From an uncultured Lachnospiraceae bacterium (GTDB taxonomy: Bacteria > Bacillota > Clostridia > Lachnospirales > Lachnospiraceae), in NCBI GenBank assembly GCA_944381635.1, contig CALWLY010000006.1, forward strand, positions 44,464-108,463: a stretch of 64,000 nt of DNA, given 5' to 3'. Under the pieces are notes generated by a model, which was given only the letters and a program-made list of their open reading frames with translations, did not search any database and was not told where the DNA came from. The position numbers and the translations under genes are program-made. Positions 61,251 to 64,000 of this stretch are shown one piece after another. The stretch's first letter is position 1; the number at the start of each line of letters is the position of its first letter.

Positions 61251-63908
61251 ATGATTAAAGTATCCAACAGTAAAACCATCCGCCGCTTAAGCCTGCGTGC
61301 TCTGTTTGCCAATCGCACCCGAAACCTTGTGGCAGTGCTGGCTATTGCGCTTACAACCATGTTGTTCACCTCTCTTTTTACCATTGCCATATCCATCAAT
61401 GAGGGCATCCAGCAGAACAACTTCCGTCAGGTGGGCGGATATTCTCACGGCGGTTTCAAATACCTGACTGAAACACAGTTTAACGCCCTGAAAGAAGATC
61501 CTCTTATCAGCCAATGGGGTCTGCGAAGATTTCTTGGAATGCCCACAGAAGCCCCTTTCAACAAAAGCCATGTTGAGATTGGCTATTCAGACGCCAATGA
61601 AGCACACTGGGCGTACTGCGATCCGGTGGAAGGTCATCTGCCAAAAGCAGGTACCAACGAGGCTGCTACCGATACCCATGTTCTCTCCCTGCTGGGTATC
61701 GAACCGAAAATCGGAGCTGAGTTTACTATTACTTTTGATGTAGACGGTCATACCACCACCCAGACTTTTACTTTAAGCGGCTGGTGGAACTATGACGATG
61801 CCATCGTGGCCAACCATATCCTGATTCCGGAGAGCCGGGTAAATGCCATTTTGGAGGAGACAGGTGTGGATCCAGGCAACCCTGCCGACGGCATGACCGG
61901 CACTTGGAATCTGGATGTGATGTTAAAAAACGGCGCCCGACATATTTCCGATGATCTGGAACAGATTTTGGAAAATCACGGTTACCAGAACACTGAGCGA
62001 GGCGATAACTATATTGATACAGGAATCAACTGGGGCTACACAGGCGCTCAGCTGTCTGACACGCTGGATCCTGCAACGGTACTCATGATTGCAGGAATCC
62101 TGGCGCTGATACTTCTCACCGGGTATCTGATCATCTACAATGTGTTTCAGATTTCTGTATCCGGAGATATTCATTTCTACGGTCTGCTTAAAACCATAGG
62201 CACTACGCCACGACAGCTTCGACGAATTATACGCATACAGGCCATGATGCTTTCTCTGGCCGGAATTCCCTTAGGTCTGCTGCTTGGCTGGCTCATCGGC
62301 GGTAAATTGACACCTGTGATCGTATCCCATCTAAACGGGGTAACCAATGCAGTATCCTTAAATCCAGTTATTTTCATTGCCTCCGCACTTTTCTCGCTGC
62401 TGACAGTGCTGATTTCCTGCCGCCGTCCCGGTCGGATGGCCGGAAAAGTCTCCCCGGTGGAAGCCGTACGTTACACCGACGGAAACGTTCCGCACCGCAA
62501 GACTAAGCGCAAAAACAAAGGCATATCCCTGCTGTCCATGGCTTGGGCCAACCTGGGCCGCAGCCGGGGCAAAACAGCCGTGACAATCCTTTCTCTGTCT
62601 CTGGCCGTAGTGCTTCTGACGATGACTGTTACTTTAACAAACGGCTTCGATATGGACAAATACATCTCCTATTTTACTGCCAGCGATTTTATCGTAGCGG
62701 ACGCCGGTTATTTCCAAACCTATGATACTTTCAGCGAGGAAATGGAAATCCCTCAGTCCGTCATCCATGACGTCAACAGTCAAAGCGGCATTGCGGACGG
62801 AGGCGTTGTATACGGGAAAACCTCTTCTGTCATGGAATTCGTCACTGAGGATTACTATCGTTTTGCCTGGGGCAGATGGTACAGCCCGGAACAGTTGGAT
62901 AACAGGATTCAATCTACAGAGCGGAATGAGGATAATCTGCTGGCTTGCAGCGCCCAGCTTTACGGCATGGAGCCTTTCGCTCTGGATTATCTGACCGTAC
63001 TGGACGGAGATCTCAGTAAGCTCTATGAACCTGACGAAAACTTCATAGCTGCAGTTTACGCGGAAGATGACTACGGCAACCCTGAAATGGACAGCCACTG
63101 GGCCAGCCTGGGAGATACTGTCACTCTCCGGTATGTAGAGGAATGGGAGTATTTTAACCCGGACACGGGAGAAATCTACGGTGCCGCGGAAAATGTGCCG
63201 GAAGGAGTGAGCCCGGCGGAACGTGCCGTAAAATACCGGGATGTGGAGTACACCGTAGCTGCCCTGGTATCAGTGCCCACAGCTCTCTCCTATCGCTACT
63301 ATGGAGACGACGAATTCATCCTGAACGCTGAAACTTTTCTCCGGGATACCGGCACAGACAGTGTGATGTATTATGCTTTTAATACCACTGACGAAGCCAA
63401 TGCCGCCATGGAAAGCTTCCTGGCGGATTACACCGAAAATGTCAATCCCCAGTTCGACTATGAAAGCAAATCCAGCTATGCCAAGGAATTCGAAGACACC
63501 CGCTCCATGTTCTTACTGCTGGGCGGAGCGCTGAGCTTCATCGTAGGACTGGTGGGCGTGCTGAACTTCTTCAACGCAATCCTGACGGGAATCACCACAC
63601 GCCGCCGCGAGCTGGCAGTGCTTCAGTCCATCGGCATGACCACCCGTCAGATGAAGATCATGCTTATACTGGAAGGCCTTCTCTACACCCTGGGAGCCGC
63701 AGCGCTGAGTCTGCTGCTGGGTCTGCTTTTTGGCACAGTAGCCGGCAATGCAATGGGCCGTCTGTTCTGGTTCTTTACCTATCGGCCCACTCTCTGGCCG
63801 ATTCTGGTAATCATTCCGGTATTTGCCCTTCTCGGAATTGTCATTCCCTTGTTCAGCTGCCGCGCTGCCCAGAAATATTCCATCGTAGAGCGGCTGCGGG
63901 CTGAATAA
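61251..63908 (+). CDS. ABC transporter permease, duplicated FtsX/MacB type
   Basis: 885 residues with eight helices in the same plan as 2076-4283: helix 1 near 25-45, a first extracellular domain to about 280, helices 2-4, a linker, helix 5 near 450, a second extracellular domain (about 475-745) and helices 6-8. Cytoplasmic turns are DIHFYGLLKTIGTTPRQLRR and RRELAVLQSIGMTTRQMKIM. Both extracellular domains are larger than in the first module, by about 150 residues in total, so ligands may differ. Confidence 0.9.
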   Translation: MIKVSNSKTIRRLSLRALFANRTRNLVAVLAIALTTMLFTSLFTIAISINEGIQQNNFRQVGGYSHGGFKYLTETQFNALKEDPLISQWGLRRFLGMPTEAPFNKSHVEIGYSDANEAHWAYCDPVEGHLPKAGTNEAATDTHVLSLLGIEPKIGAEFTITFDVDGHTTTQTFTLSGWWNYDDAIVANHILIPESRVNAILEETGVDPGNPADGMTGTWNLDVMLKNGARHISDDLEQILENHGYQNTERGDNYIDTGINWGYTGAQLSDTLDPATVLMIAGILALILLTGYLIIYNVFQISVSGDIHFYGLLKTIGTTPRQLRRIIRIQAMMLSLAGIPLGLLLGWLIGGKLTPVIVSHLNGVTNAVSLNPVIFIASALFSLLTVLISCRRPGRMAGKVSPVEAVRYTDGNVPHRKTKRKNKGISLLSMAWANLGRSRGKTAVTILSLSLAVVLLTMTVTLTNGFDMDKYISYFTASDFIVADAGYFQTYDTFSEEMEIPQSVIHDVNSQSGIADGGVVYGKTSSVMEFVTEDYYRFAWGRWYSPEQLDNRIQSTERNEDNLLACSAQLYGMEPFALDYLTVLDGDLSKLYEPDENFIAAVYAEDDYGNPEMDSHWASLGDTVTLRYVEEWEYFNPDTGEIYGAAENVPEGVSPAERAVKYRDVEYTVAALVSVPTALSYRYYGDDEFILNAETFLRDTGTDSVMYYAFNTTDEANAAMESFLADYTENVNPQFDYESKSSYAKEFEDTRSMFLLLGGALSFIVGLVGVLNFFNAILTGITTRRRELAVLQSIGMTTRQMKIMLILEGLLYTLGAAALSLLLGLLFGTVAGNAMGRLFWFFTYRPTLWPILVIIPVFALLGIVIPLFSCRAAQKYSIVERLRAE

Positions 63909-63925
63909 TCAGATAATTTAAAAAT

Positions 63926-63975
63926 GGGGCTGTCGCATGAGAGAATAAATCTCTCATGCGATATGCCCCTCTTTT
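63926..63975 (+). terminator. Terminator of the second TCS/ABC module
   Basis: GGGGC...CGCATGAGAG pairs with CTCTCATGCG...GCCCC, followed by TCTTTT. It lies 17 bp after the permease stop. Confidence 0.9.
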
Positions 63976-64000
63976 GATGCTCATTTTATAAAAACAGCTT

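Noticed and set aside
1..64000. CRISPR arrays, tRNA or rRNA genes
   Set aside because: I looked for regularly spaced repeats, T-loop GGTTCGAATC-like motifs and rRNA landmarks and saw none; a dedicated scan could still find a tRNA that I missed.

Overview
The window looks like a chromosome segment of a spore-forming, anaerobic gut Firmicute, most likely Lachnospiraceae. This is inferred from the gene families, not from a database match. Pointers are cotJABC and a SpoVAF/GerA-type gene (endospores), an oxygen-sensitive class III ribonucleotide reductase with its activase, an [FeFe]-hydrogenase-like protein, NhaC under a lysine riboswitch, many AGGAGG ribosome sites and AT-rich spacers.

Layout. 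1-1170: 3' end lacking (window edge) of a GH13/GlgX-like protein whose catalytic residues are missing. 1414-6879: a DUF1292 gene, then a response regulator-kinase-ABC ATPase-FtsX permease module with a zinc-ribbon protein. 7055-11909: UvrD-like helicase, gltX and an [FeFe]-hydrogenase-like protein. 11935-14271: compound hairpin repeats and a lysine-riboswitch-controlled NhaC transporter. 14487-18120: small genes, GNAT, TM2 protein, a flavodoxin lipoprotein next to a flavodoxin remnant, an ECF sigma factor with a hydrophobic tail, and a 50-residue basic protein.

The main result is at 18683-29349. The spore-coat gene cotJC (manganese catalase family) is cut in two by a 9.6-kb element bounded by a 14-bp direct repeat (19109-19122 and 28717-28730). 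Joining the two cotJC pieces at that repeat restores an unbroken 206-codon frame. The element carries a large serine recombinase 139 bp from one boundary. Its two ends, when joined, form an imperfect 54-bp dyad of the kind expected for attP. The cargo is a decayed prophage (r1t-type holin, frameshifted YjcQ, nonsense-ridden capsid/ADP-ribosyltransferase gene), duplicated ECF sigma/anti-sigma modules, an XRE regulator, a PH-domain protein, and an MFS efflux gene behind a 28-residue leader peptide with alternative hairpins. The arrangement parallels the skin element in sigK, so excision in the sporulating mother cell is a reasonable hypothesis.

29509-46843 is mostly housekeeping on the minus strand: DegV, SpoVAF-like protein, dut, nrdG-nrdD (two NrdR boxes 32 bp apart), phosphatase, aminotransferase, rnhA, a membrane MutS-like ATPase, a nucleoside-salvage run (purine nucleoside phosphorylase, cdd, amidohydrolase, MBL hydrolase) and a GDP-mannose enzyme fused to a second phosphomannose isomerase. 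47090-58313 holds an SGNH hydrolase, an SRAP protein and a carbohydrate locus: membrane AraC regulator, five-bladed-propeller glycosidase, lipoprotein and two permeases (no ATPase), a Cys-type sulfatase and a UroD-family protein. 58796-63908 is a second regulator-kinase-ATPase-permease module on the plus strand, in the same gene order as the first.
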